Below, piece after piece: positions 57,600 through 64,000 of a stretch of 64,000 nucleotides of DNA. A model generated the notes under the pieces. That model saw only the letters and a program-made list of their open reading frames with translations. It was not told the DNA's origin and did no database searches. The position numbers and the translations under genes were made by a program. Numbering within the stretch: position 1 is the stretch's first letter; every line of letters begins with the position of its first letter. Source of the DNA: Mesorhizobium ciceri WSM4083 (GTDB lineage Bacteria; Pseudomonadota; Alphaproteobacteria; Rhizobiales; Rhizobiaceae); the NCBI RefSeq assembly GCF_000519305.1, contig NZ_JAFG01000004.1:434001-498000 (forward strand), written 5' to 3'.

Positions 57600-58508
57600 A
57601 TGCAGGTTCGGATCGTGAAAACCCTCAAGACATCGCTTCCCCTGCTGAACGCCATGGTCGTCTTCGAGGCTGCCGCCAGGCATGGCGGGCTGACGCTGGC
57701 CGCGCAGGAGCTCAACATCGCCCAATCGGCGGTCAGCAGGCATGTCGCCAATCTCGAGCGCCAGCTGTCGATCGAACTGTTCACGCGCAAGGGCAACCGC
57801 GTCGCCGTCACCGGGGCCGGCAACACGCTGGCCGAAGCGATCCGCGACGGTCTCGGCACCATCAGGCAAGCGGTCGAGGATTTGACCGCGCACGACAGCG
57901 ATACATTCGTGGTCGGCTGCAGCCACGACTTCGCGCAGGCATGGCTGATGCCGCGCTTCGGCCTCATCACATCGCAGGTTGCCGATGGCCGGGTGCTGCT
58001 GCAGACATCCACCGACTACAGGGATTTCGACCAACCTGAAGTGGCGCTGTCGATCCGTTTCGGCGAAGCCGGGCAATGGCCCGACTTCGTGACCGAAAAA
58101 CTGCTCGACGGTGAATGGTTCCCGGTCTGCGCGCCGGCGTTCCTGGCGCGTTATCCGGCGCTCGCCTCGGAAGAGCCAGAGGCTTTCATGGCAGTGCCGC
58201 TGCTGCATCAGGTGACGCCGCCGGGCGCGATCGACAGCTGGCAATCGTGGATCGGAACCGACCGGAAACTCGATGGACCTCGGTTCACCGGCTACATGTC
58301 GATGATCCACGAAACCATCGCCGGGCGAGGCGCCGCGCTCGCCTGGGCCGGGTTTGCCGACGAACATCTGCGCCGCGGGCAGCTCGTCCGGCTGACGAAG
58401 ACCTCACGTCGTCACGCCGGCTCCTTCCACATCGTCAAGAGGAAGAATGCCGGCCCGGTGGTCAGGGCGGTGGTGCTGGCGCTGCTCGGCAGCGTCGGCG
58501 ACAGCTGA
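57600..58508 (+). CDS. LysR-type regulator, GcvA-like
   Basis: The 302-residue regulator has an N-terminal LysR winged helix (residues 12-70, recognition segment AAQELNIAQSAVSRHVANLE) and a GcvA-like effector domain. AAAAGG lies 6 bases before the ATG at 57600. It is divergent from the Rieske oxygenase gene and most likely activates it. The TGA lies inside the first copy of a 24-bp tandem repeat, and its final residues GSVGDS are encoded by it. Confidence 0.87.
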   Translation: MQVRIVKTLKTSLPLLNAMVVFEAAARHGGLTLAAQELNIAQSAVSRHVANLERQLSIELFTRKGNRVAVTGAGNTLAEAIRDGLGTIRQAVEDLTAHDSDTFVVGCSHDFAQAWLMPRFGLITSQVADGRVLLQTSTDYRDFDQPEVALSIRFGEAGQWPDFVTEKLLDGEWFPVCAPAFLARYPALASEEPEAFMAVPLLHQVTPPGAIDSWQSWIGTDRKLDGPRFTGYMSMIHETIAGRGAALAWAGFADEHLRRGQLVRLTKTSRRHAGSFHIVKRKNAGPVVRAVVLALLGSVGDS

Positions 58509-58586
58509 CAAGCCAGCGTCGGGGACAGCTGACAAGTCAGCGTCGGTGACAGCTGACAAGTCAGCGTCAGTGACAGCTGACAGATC
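58491..58586. repeat. 24-bp tandem repeat, four copies
   Basis: Four direct copies begin at 58491, 58515, 58539 and 58563, period 24, core AGCGTCGG-N-GACAGCTGACAAG. The last copy is degenerate. Each junction contains GCTGAC-AA-GTCAGC, a perfect 6-bp inverted repeat, so the array gives a series of small hairpins. It fills the space between two convergent genes, starting within the LysR end and touching the oxidase stop. Copy number probably varies between strains. Confidence 0.85.
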
Positions 58587-59856
58587 AGGCCTCGCGGCCA
58601 AACCGCGACGCCTCATGACGCGCACCCCAGGCCGGCATGGCGGCCTCGATTTCGGCTTCCGACTTGAAGGCATCGGAGGCGTAGCGATCGACACGGAACC
58701 GCTCCGCGGAAACGAATGGGGTCTGCCCGAGGACCAGTTCGCAGGAGAGCCGGCCCAGCCCCGGTCCATGGGTGACGCCGCTCTCATTATCGCCGCCGAC
58801 AACCACGATATTGTCGCTGCCGGGGATCTTGCCGACGATAAGGCCGTTGTCAGGCGTGTAGCACGGCACGCCTTGTGCCCAGCTCGCGATCGTCGAACCG
58901 CGTAGCGGCGGGAACACCGTCTGCAGCTCGGCAAGCTCCTGCTCGGAGGTCTCCTGCATCAGTTCGAGATTGTGCGGCTGGCCGGGCTCAATTTCGCTGT
59001 CATCCGTCTTGTACAGCGGCTTGTAGTGCCGGCCGGTTCCCCACATGACGGCGCCGAATGTCTCGCGCAGCCACAGCCGCAATTCGCGGCACTGGACCGT
59101 GGGAATGGTCGATGGCAGCCCACGATCGTCGGTGACGATGCGCGTTGCGACAACGCGCAGCAATGGCAACTGCCAGCCGAGGCCCGATATGACCTGGTTG
59201 TTCCAGGCGCCGGCGGCAACGATGACACTGTCAGCCTCAAGACTGCCCTGGTCGGTCTCGATCGTCACCCGGTCGCCGGCATCATGAACGGCCGTCACGC
59301 GTGTGTTGCTGCGGAATACGCCGCCCAGCTCGCCAATCTGGCCGGTCAGCACACCCATTGCCAGCTTGGTGTCGAGCTGGATGCCATGCGGATTGTAGGC
59401 CGCCGAATGGACCCGGGCCGGATCGATGAGGCCTTGCATCTTCTGGCCGATCTGCGCGGCGTTCAGGTCCTGCATTTCCGGCGGCGCATAGGGAGAGTCC
59501 AGCACCGGGCGGACGAAGCGTTCGCGCCCATCTTCGGTCAGCGCCATGATCAAGGTGCCGTTCGGCCGATAGCCGATCTCGACGCCGACCTCGTGCAGCC
59601 GGCGATAGAAATCGAGGCCATATTGCTGCAGTTGGAGGCCCTCTTCGCCAAGCGGGATCATGCCGGCGGACCAATGGGAGACGAAGCCAGCACCAGCGCT
59701 TGTGGTCGCGGCACCCGGCTGGCCGGCATCGATGACCGTGACCCGGCGCACGCCGGACCGCAGCAAATGGAAAGCCGCGCTGCAGCCGATGATGCCGCCG
59801 CCGATCACCGCGATATGCCTGCTATCGCCTCCGCCATGGCGGCCGTTTGAGCTCAT
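58585..59856 (-). CDS. FAD-dependent oxidoreductase, DAO family
   Basis: The 423-residue flavoenzyme has GGGIIGCSAAFHL at about residues 20-32 and a C-terminal GGDNESGVTHGPGLG FAD-contact segment, the pattern of glycine/sarcosine-type amine oxidases. ATG 59856 has AAGGGAGA upstream; ATG 59913 would extend into the promoter. It is divergent from the M19 gene across a perfect palindrome. It may oxidise an N-methyl or D-amino acid released from imported peptides. Substrate inferred only. Confidence 0.86.
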   Translation of the reverse strand: MSSNGRHGGGDSRHIAVIGGGIIGCSAAFHLLRSGVRRVTVIDAGQPGAATTSAGAGFVSHWSAGMIPLGEEGLQLQQYGLDFYRRLHEVGVEIGYRPNGTLIMALTEDGRERFVRPVLDSPYAPPEMQDLNAAQIGQKMQGLIDPARVHSAAYNPHGIQLDTKLAMGVLTGQIGELGGVFRSNTRVTAVHDAGDRVTIETDQGSLEADSVIVAAGAWNNQVISGLGWQLPLLRVVATRIVTDDRGLPSTIPTVQCRELRLWLRETFGAVMWGTGRHYKPLYKTDDSEIEPGQPHNLELMQETSEQELAELQTVFPPLRGSTIASWAQGVPCYTPDNGLIVGKIPGSDNIVVVGGDNESGVTHGPGLGRLSCELVLGQTPFVSAERFRVDRYASDAFKSEAEIEAAMPAWGARHEASRFGREA

Positions 59857-59934
59857 CCCTGGTCTCCCTTTGCTGATGATCCGGTCGGAGCGACATGCAG
59901 CGTCGGCGACCATACAGGCTCATTCCGGACTGTC

Positions 59935-59950
59935 TAGACACATGTGTCTG
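59935..59950. promoter_or_regulatory. Palindrome, shared operator copy 1
   Basis: TAGACA-CATG-TGTCTG contains the perfect 14-bp palindrome AGACACATGTGTCT (59936-59949). It lies between the divergent FAD oxidase and M19 genes. A second copy with the same half-sites and spacing lies upstream of the binding-protein gene at 61245-61260, so one regulator, not identified in the window, probably controls both. Confidence 0.6.
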
Positions 59951-60051
59951 TGGCCTGATACTTGATGCGCACTGCATCTGGATCGTACGTCCGGAACGCC
60001 GCTTGATCCGGCCTTCCGCTATGTTGGTGTCACCAAGAGAGTGAGGAAAAA

Positions 60052-61044
60052 GTGAGCGTTTCGACTGCCGCCCAGGCCATTTTCGACAGTGAAATCATAT
60101 GGGACGCGCATTCCGGCTTCATGCCGGATCCGGCGGCGGACCTGAACAATCTGCAGATATGGCGCGACGCCGGCGTCGACTATCTGTCGATCGATGTCGG
60201 CTTCGATCTGTTGCCTTGGGAGCAGACAGTGCGGACGCTGGCAAATTTCCACCACTGGATCCTTGCCAACCCCGAGCACTACACTCTGGTCTCCTCGGTC
60301 GCGGAAATCCGCAAGGCCAAGCTCGAGGGCAAACTGGCCATCAGCTTCGACATCGAGGGCATGAACGCACTCGACGGCCGCATCGAGATGGTGGAGTTCT
60401 ATCACCATCTGGGCGTGCGCCAGATCCTGTTCGCCTACAACAGGAACAACCTGGCCGGCGGCGGTTGCCACGATGTCGAGACCGGTCTGACGGCGTTCGG
60501 CCGCCAGGTCATCGACGAGATGAACCGTCTCGGCATGTTTGTCGACGTCACCCACACCGGCTACCGCACCTCGATGGAGGTGATGGAATATTCCAACCGG
60601 CCGGTGATCTTCTCGCACTCGAACGCCAAGGCCCTGTGCGGCCATGGCCGCAACATCACCGACGAGCAGATAAAGGCCTGCGCGCGTACCGGCGGCATCG
60701 TCGCGATCGTTGGGCTCAATCGTTTCCTGGGAGAAGGGCGGACGGACTCGAACAGGTTGGCCGACCACATCGAATATCTTGTCGATCTGGCTGGCCCAGA
60801 TCATGTCGGCATCGGGCTGGACTACGCCTTCCCCGTCGACGTCAAAGGCATCGACCGTATCATTTCCGATAATCCGCAATTCTGGCCCAAGAGCGAATAT
60901 CCGGAAGGGGCGACGACCTACGCGGCTCCCGGCCAGATGCGCGAACTGACGGATGTGCTTCTGCGCCGCGGCCAGTCCGAGCAGACCGTGCGCAACGTCC
61001 TGGGCGGCAATTTCGTGCGCCTGGCGGCCGAAATCTGGAAGTGA
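60052..61044 (+). CDS. M19-family dipeptidase-like protein
   Basis: The 330-residue protein resembles membrane dipeptidase (M19). Renal dipeptidase metal ligands are His20, Asp22, Glu125, His198 and His219. Here His20 (WDAHSG), Glu102 (DIEG), His168 (VTHTG), His189 (SHSN) and Arg200 (GHGRN) are kept, but the position of Asp22 is Gly, so one metal site may be lost. Start is GTG 60052 with GAGG upstream. Neighbours (dipeptide importer, DAO oxidase) fit peptide use. No signal peptide is seen. Confidence 0.83.
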   Translation: MSVSTAAQAIFDSEIIWDAHSGFMPDPAADLNNLQIWRDAGVDYLSIDVGFDLLPWEQTVRTLANFHHWILANPEHYTLVSSVAEIRKAKLEGKLAISFDIEGMNALDGRIEMVEFYHHLGVRQILFAYNRNNLAGGGCHDVETGLTAFGRQVIDEMNRLGMFVDVTHTGYRTSMEVMEYSNRPVIFSHSNAKALCGHGRNITDEQIKACARTGGIVAIVGLNRFLGEGRTDSNRLADHIEYLVDLAGPDHVGIGLDYAFPVDVKGIDRIISDNPQFWPKSEYPEGATTYAAPGQMRELTDVLLRRGQSEQTVRNVLGGNFVRLAAEIWK

Positions 61045-61048
61045 AGGT

Positions 61049-61069
61049 AGCGGAGAGCGCGTCTCCGCT
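61049..61069 (+). terminator. Hairpin after M19 gene
   Basis: Arms AGCGGAGA (61049-61056) and TCTCCGCT (61062-61069) form a perfect 8-bp stem with a GCGCG loop, 4 bases after the M19 stop. No U-run follows. It probably ends or limits transcription into the transporter operon, which has its own promoter region. Confidence 0.55.
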
Positions 61070-61244
61070 CCAGCTCTTGATCCAGGCCCCACCGAATGGC
61101 GGGCCAGGCCGCACCGTGTGCGCGATCACATGTCGCGCTTAGCCGCTTGCCCTTGCCGACGCAGCGGCGGGGTCGGATCAGATATCGAGATTTCCCGCAA
61201 GATCGTCTGTATCCAAGATTCGGACATGCCGGCAAAATTTTCGC

Positions 61245-61260
61245 TAGACATAGATGTCTA
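61245..61260. promoter_or_regulatory. Palindrome, shared operator copy 2
   Basis: TAGACAT-AG-ATGTCTA is a perfect 7-bp inverted repeat in an AT-rich stretch 96 bases upstream of the binding-protein ATG. It has the same TAGACA-N4-TGTCT half-sites and spacing as the site at 59935-59950. TATTATT lies directly downstream, so a repressor bound here could block the promoter. Confidence 0.6.
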
Positions 61261-61355
61261 TTATTAGCAGTTTTAGCGGACCGGTACATTCGGCCCGGCT
61301 TGGAGAATGGCCAACGGCCGGAAACAAGACAACGAAAACAGCAGAGGGGTAGAGC

Positions 61356-62915
61356 ATGTCCATTCTAGCCGACACCAGGCTTTCGCGCCGCAGCTTGCTC
61401 GCCGGAGCCGGCGCTTTCGGCCTCGCCTCAATGGTCAATCCAAAAATTTCCTGGTCGAGCGACGGGCCGATCCTCAAGGTGCGCTCCTACGCCGACATCC
61501 AGACGCTCGACCCTTGTTTCCGGCTGGCGGCGCCCGAAGGCGACATCACCAGCGTCATCTTCGCAGGCCTCGTTGTCACCACGCCGGGCGATAGCTGGGG
61601 CTGGCGGCCGATGGCGGCGGAAACGATCAAGCAGCTCGACCCGCTGACCGTCGCCTTCCAGCTGCGCGACAATATCGGCTTCACCGACGGCTACGGCCAG
61701 ATGACGGCGGAAGACGTCAAGTTTTCGATCGAACGCATCGCCGACCCCGCCAACAAGAGCCCCTATTCCGGCGACTGGGCAACGCTCAAGGAAGTCGAGG
61801 TCAAGGACAAGCTGTCGGGGCTGATCCACCTGAAGCAGGCCTTCGCGCCGCTGTGGACGTCGACCTTGCCGACGCCGTCCGGCACCATCCTGTCGAAGCG
61901 CGCCATCACCGAGCTCGGTGGCAAGATGGGCGTCAAGCCGGTGGCCCAGTCGGGCCCCTACATCCTGAAGGAATGGCTGCCCAAGCAGCGCACCGTGCTG
62001 GTGCGCAATCCCGACTGGAAGTACGAGCAGGGCGCCTTCGCGGAAATCCACATCCATCCGATCGAGGACGAGAAGACCGCCGAACTCGGCTATGAGGCGG
62101 GTGACCTCGACTACACCTGGACCGCGGTCTCCTCGATCTCGCGGCTGAAGCAGACACCGCCGCCAAAGACGACCGTCGTCGAGAAGCCTTCGCTGGCCTT
62201 TGTCTGGCTCGGCATGAACCAGGATGTTGCGCCTTTCGACAATCCCAACATGCGCCGCGCGGTGCAGTACGCCGTGGATCGCAAGGCGGTGGTCGACGCC
62301 GCTTATTTCGGCGCCGCGGCAACCGCTACCGGCATCATCGCGCCCGGCCTGCCTGGCCATCGCGAGAAGAACCTCTTCGATTTCGATCCGGACCGCGCCC
62401 GCGACATGATCGCCAAGGAGGGGCTGGCCGGCACCACGATCACGCTCGACATCCTCAACAAGACCGAGCGGCTGACCGCGGCGCAGGTCGTGCAGTCGAA
62501 CCTGCAGGATGTCGGTCTCACTGTGGAGATCAAGCAGAACGACAGCGGCACCTTCTGGACGCTTGGCGCCAAGGAAGGCGACTACTACAAGAAGCTGCAG
62601 ATGATCATCAGCCGCTTCTCCATGCAGCCGGACCCGAGCTGGGCCACCGCCTGGTTCACCCGCGACCAGATCGGCGTCTGGAACTGGGAGCGTTTTTCCA
62701 GCGAGGAATTCGACAAGCTCAACGCCGAGGGCATGGTCGAGCTCGACCCGGCAAAACGCGATGTCATCTACAAGAAGCTGCAGGACCTCATGGAGGAGAA
62801 CGGCAACTACGTTTTCCTGACGCATGAGGTCACCGGCATCATGAATCGAGACACGCTTGTGGCCGGCTTGAAGCCGAACGGCGAACCCGTGTTCACCGAC
62901 TTCAAACCGGCATGA
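61356..62915 (+). CDS. Peptide-type ABC substrate-binding protein
   Basis: The 519-residue periplasmic binding protein is of the DppA/OppA class (SBP_bac_5). It has a Tat-type signal (SRRSLLAGAGAFG, about residues 9-21) and the family element MTAEDVKFSIERIADP near residue 115. AGAGGGG lies upstream of the ATG. Ligands of this class include peptides, but also sugars and opines. The permease genes follow after 52 bases containing a small 5-bp hairpin (62926-62940). Confidence 0.9.
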   Translation: MSILADTRLSRRSLLAGAGAFGLASMVNPKISWSSDGPILKVRSYADIQTLDPCFRLAAPEGDITSVIFAGLVVTTPGDSWGWRPMAAETIKQLDPLTVAFQLRDNIGFTDGYGQMTAEDVKFSIERIADPANKSPYSGDWATLKEVEVKDKLSGLIHLKQAFAPLWTSTLPTPSGTILSKRAITELGGKMGVKPVAQSGPYILKEWLPKQRTVLVRNPDWKYEQGAFAEIHIHPIEDEKTAELGYEAGDLDYTWTAVSSISRLKQTPPPKTTVVEKPSLAFVWLGMNQDVAPFDNPNMRRAVQYAVDRKAVVDAAYFGAAATATGIIAPGLPGHREKNLFDFDPDRARDMIAKEGLAGTTITLDILNKTERLTAAQVVQSNLQDVGLTVEIKQNDSGTFWTLGAKEGDYYKKLQMIISRFSMQPDPSWATAWFTRDQIGVWNWERFSSEEFDKLNAEGMVELDPAKRDVIYKKLQDLMEENGNYVFLTHEVTGIMNRDTLVAGLKPNGEPVFTDFKPA

Positions 62916-62967
62916 TATCGGCGGGCGGGGCTCGTCCCCGTCAAAGACCGTCCGACAGGTACCGAAA

Positions 62968-63915
62968 ATGATCCGCTACGCCCTCAAGCGTCTGTGGCTT
63001 GGCGCCATTATCATCAGCGTGGCCATGATGATGATGTTCGCCATGGTTTACCTCATTCCCGGCGACCCGGCCTCCGTCGCGCTGGGGCCGCGCGCGACGC
63101 CGGAGATGATGGAGGCGCTACGTGTGCGCATGGGCCTCGACCAGCCGGTTTGGCGGCAGTTCCTGCATTTCTACGGATCGGTCTTGCGCGGCGATCTCGG
63201 CACCGAGGTGCTGTCAGATCGGCCAGTTCTGGACGTGGTGATGGAACAGCTTCCGTTCACGCTGGCGCTGGTGGTCGGCGGCATCACCTGGTCGGTGGCG
63301 CTGGGCATCCCGCTTGGCTGCATCGCAGCGGTGCGGCGCGGCGGCTTTGTCGATCAGGTCATCGGGGTGCTGTCGGTGGCGATGATCGCCGTGCCATCCT
63401 TCGTCGTCGCCATCTATTCGCTGCTGGTGTTTGCGGTCGCCCTGCAATGGCTGCCGGCGATCGGCGCCGGCGAACCGGGCGATCTCGCCAGCCGGCTTCA
63501 GCACCTCATCCTGCCGTCGCTGGCGGTCGGCCTAGGCTGGATCGGCTACATCTCGCGCATGGTGCGCGCCTCGATGCTGGAGACGCTCGAGGCCAGCCAT
63601 ATCCGCACGGCGCGCGCCTTCGGCCTGACCGAGCACCGGATCGTTTACACCTACGCCCTGCGCATCGCCGTGCTGCCGACCATCACCTTGCTCGGCGTCG
63701 GCATCGGCCACATGCTGTCGTCTTCCGTCTTCGCCGAAATCGTCTTTGCCCGTCCCGGCATCGGCAAGCTGGTCTATGAGGCGATCTCGGTGCGCAACTA
63801 TCCCATCGTCTCCGGAGCCGTGCTGGTCACCACGGTCTTCTTCGTTCTCGTCAACGTAGCAGCCGACATCCTCGTCGGTATCTTGGATCCCCGTGTCAGA
63901 TCAAGTTTCAACTGA
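62968..63915 (+). CDS. Peptide-type ABC permease, DppB type
   Basis: The 315-residue inner-membrane permease has a first membrane segment at residues 9-30, PGDPA near 31-35 and the DppB loop EASHIRTARAFGLTEHRIVYTYALR in its second half (EAA region). About six membrane segments are present. The DppC-type gene probably starts within its last 23 bases. Confidence 0.9.
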   Translation: MIRYALKRLWLGAIIISVAMMMMFAMVYLIPGDPASVALGPRATPEMMEALRVRMGLDQPVWRQFLHFYGSVLRGDLGTEVLSDRPVLDVVMEQLPFTLALVVGGITWSVALGIPLGCIAAVRRGGFVDQVIGVLSVAMIAVPSFVVAIYSLLVFAVALQWLPAIGAGEPGDLASRLQHLILPSLAVGLGWIGYISRMVRASMLETLEASHIRTARAFGLTEHRIVYTYALRIAVLPTITLLGVGIGHMLSSSVFAEIVFARPGIGKLVYEAISVRNYPIVSGAVLVTTVFFVLVNVAADILVGILDPRVRSSFN

Positions 63916-64000
63916 GCTGCCATCCCGCAGCTTCCGTCTCGGCATGATATGGCGCACCTTGCGCCGCATCATGCGCGAGCCGCTCGGCGCGATCGGCCTG
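63893..64000 (+). CDS. Peptide-type ABC permease, DppC type, partial
   Basis: The first 36 codons of a probable DppC-type permease are seen, from GTG 63893, which overlaps the DppB gene; ATG 63944 is in frame and also possible. The segment WRTLRRIMREPLGAIGL is the basic lead typical of DppC just before the first membrane segment. The rest, and any peptide ATPases, lie beyond the window. Confidence 0.7.
   Translation, partial: MSDQVSTELPSRSFRLGMIWRTLRRIMREPLGAIGL

Larger units (their letters stand above)
61045..61355. other. 311-base intergenic region, M19 to binding protein
   Basis: No gene was found here. It starts with a hairpin after the M19 stop (61049-61069), then about 170 bases without notable structure. 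Near 61236-61275 it turns AT-rich around the palindrome TAGACATAGATGTCTA, which marks the promoter of the dipeptide transporter operon. Confidence 0.6.

Noticed and set aside
58404..58934. Minus-strand frame with an eight-residue repeat (TDADLSAV-like)
   Set aside because: The repeat arises from the 24-bp DNA array; the flanks are antisense to real genes, so a repeat protein is unlikely.

Overview
The window reads as chromosomal DNA of a GC-rich alphaproteobacterium of the Hyphomicrobiales, most like Mesorhizobium or a close relative. This is inferred from the many solute ABC transporters, the pcaDCHGB/PcaQ gene order known from rhizobia, and the density of GntR, LysR, LacI and DeoR regulators. 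I saw no rRNA, tRNA, CRISPR array, insertion sequence, phage gene or attachment site. Almost all of it is accessory catabolism, built from blocks of importer, enzymes and a local regulator.

Layout: (1) 1-10321 holds a ten-gene minus-strand sugar operon (aldolase, PfkB kinase, MalEFGK-type ABC importer, two TIM-barrel isomerases, a Gfo/Idh/MocA oxidoreductase and an alpha/beta hydrolase cut by the window edge) with a divergent DeoR regulator. (2) 10589-13729 holds a second Gfo/Idh/MocA enzyme, an HSL-type esterase and a convergent LacI regulator. (3) 14150-16379 holds rsgA, a fatty-acid-hydroxylase-type membrane protein and a Nudix hydrolase. (4) 16390-22213 is the protocatechuate branch of the beta-ketoadipate pathway (pcaDCHGB plus pobA) with divergent pcaQ and a probable PcaQ box. 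(5) 22232-31474 is a non-phosphorylating sugar-acid pathway (aldose epimerase, GntR, IlvD/Edd dehydratase, SDR, FAH-family AraD1-like protein) with a PotABCD-type importer. (6) 31566-40775 is a divergent GntR-controlled pair of operons: a LIV-type importer split across both strands, the uncharacterised families DUF3830 and TIGR04076, an aldo/keto reductase, an NTF2-like protein and a DAO-family oxidase. (7) 40784-45121 is an M20 peptidase, APH-type kinase, class III PLP enzyme and GntR operon that looks like 5-hydroxylysine (or phosphoethanolamine) breakdown. (8) 45288-54374 holds a GNAT protein, a MalT-like LAL regulator, an acetylpolyamine-amidohydrolase-like enzyme and a second LIV/Urt-type importer. 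(9) 54419-64000 holds an AlsS-like TPP enzyme, a Rieske oxygenase with divergent LysR, a DAO-family oxidase, an M19 dipeptidase-like protein and a dipeptide-type ABC importer that runs off the window.

Best candidates for undescribed biology are the DUF3830/TIGR04076 divergent cluster (6), the split hydroxylysine-type kinase and phospho-lyase operon (7), and a shared palindrome TAGACA-N4-TGTCTA found twice in block 9. All function calls come from reading motifs and gene context; no database search was possible.
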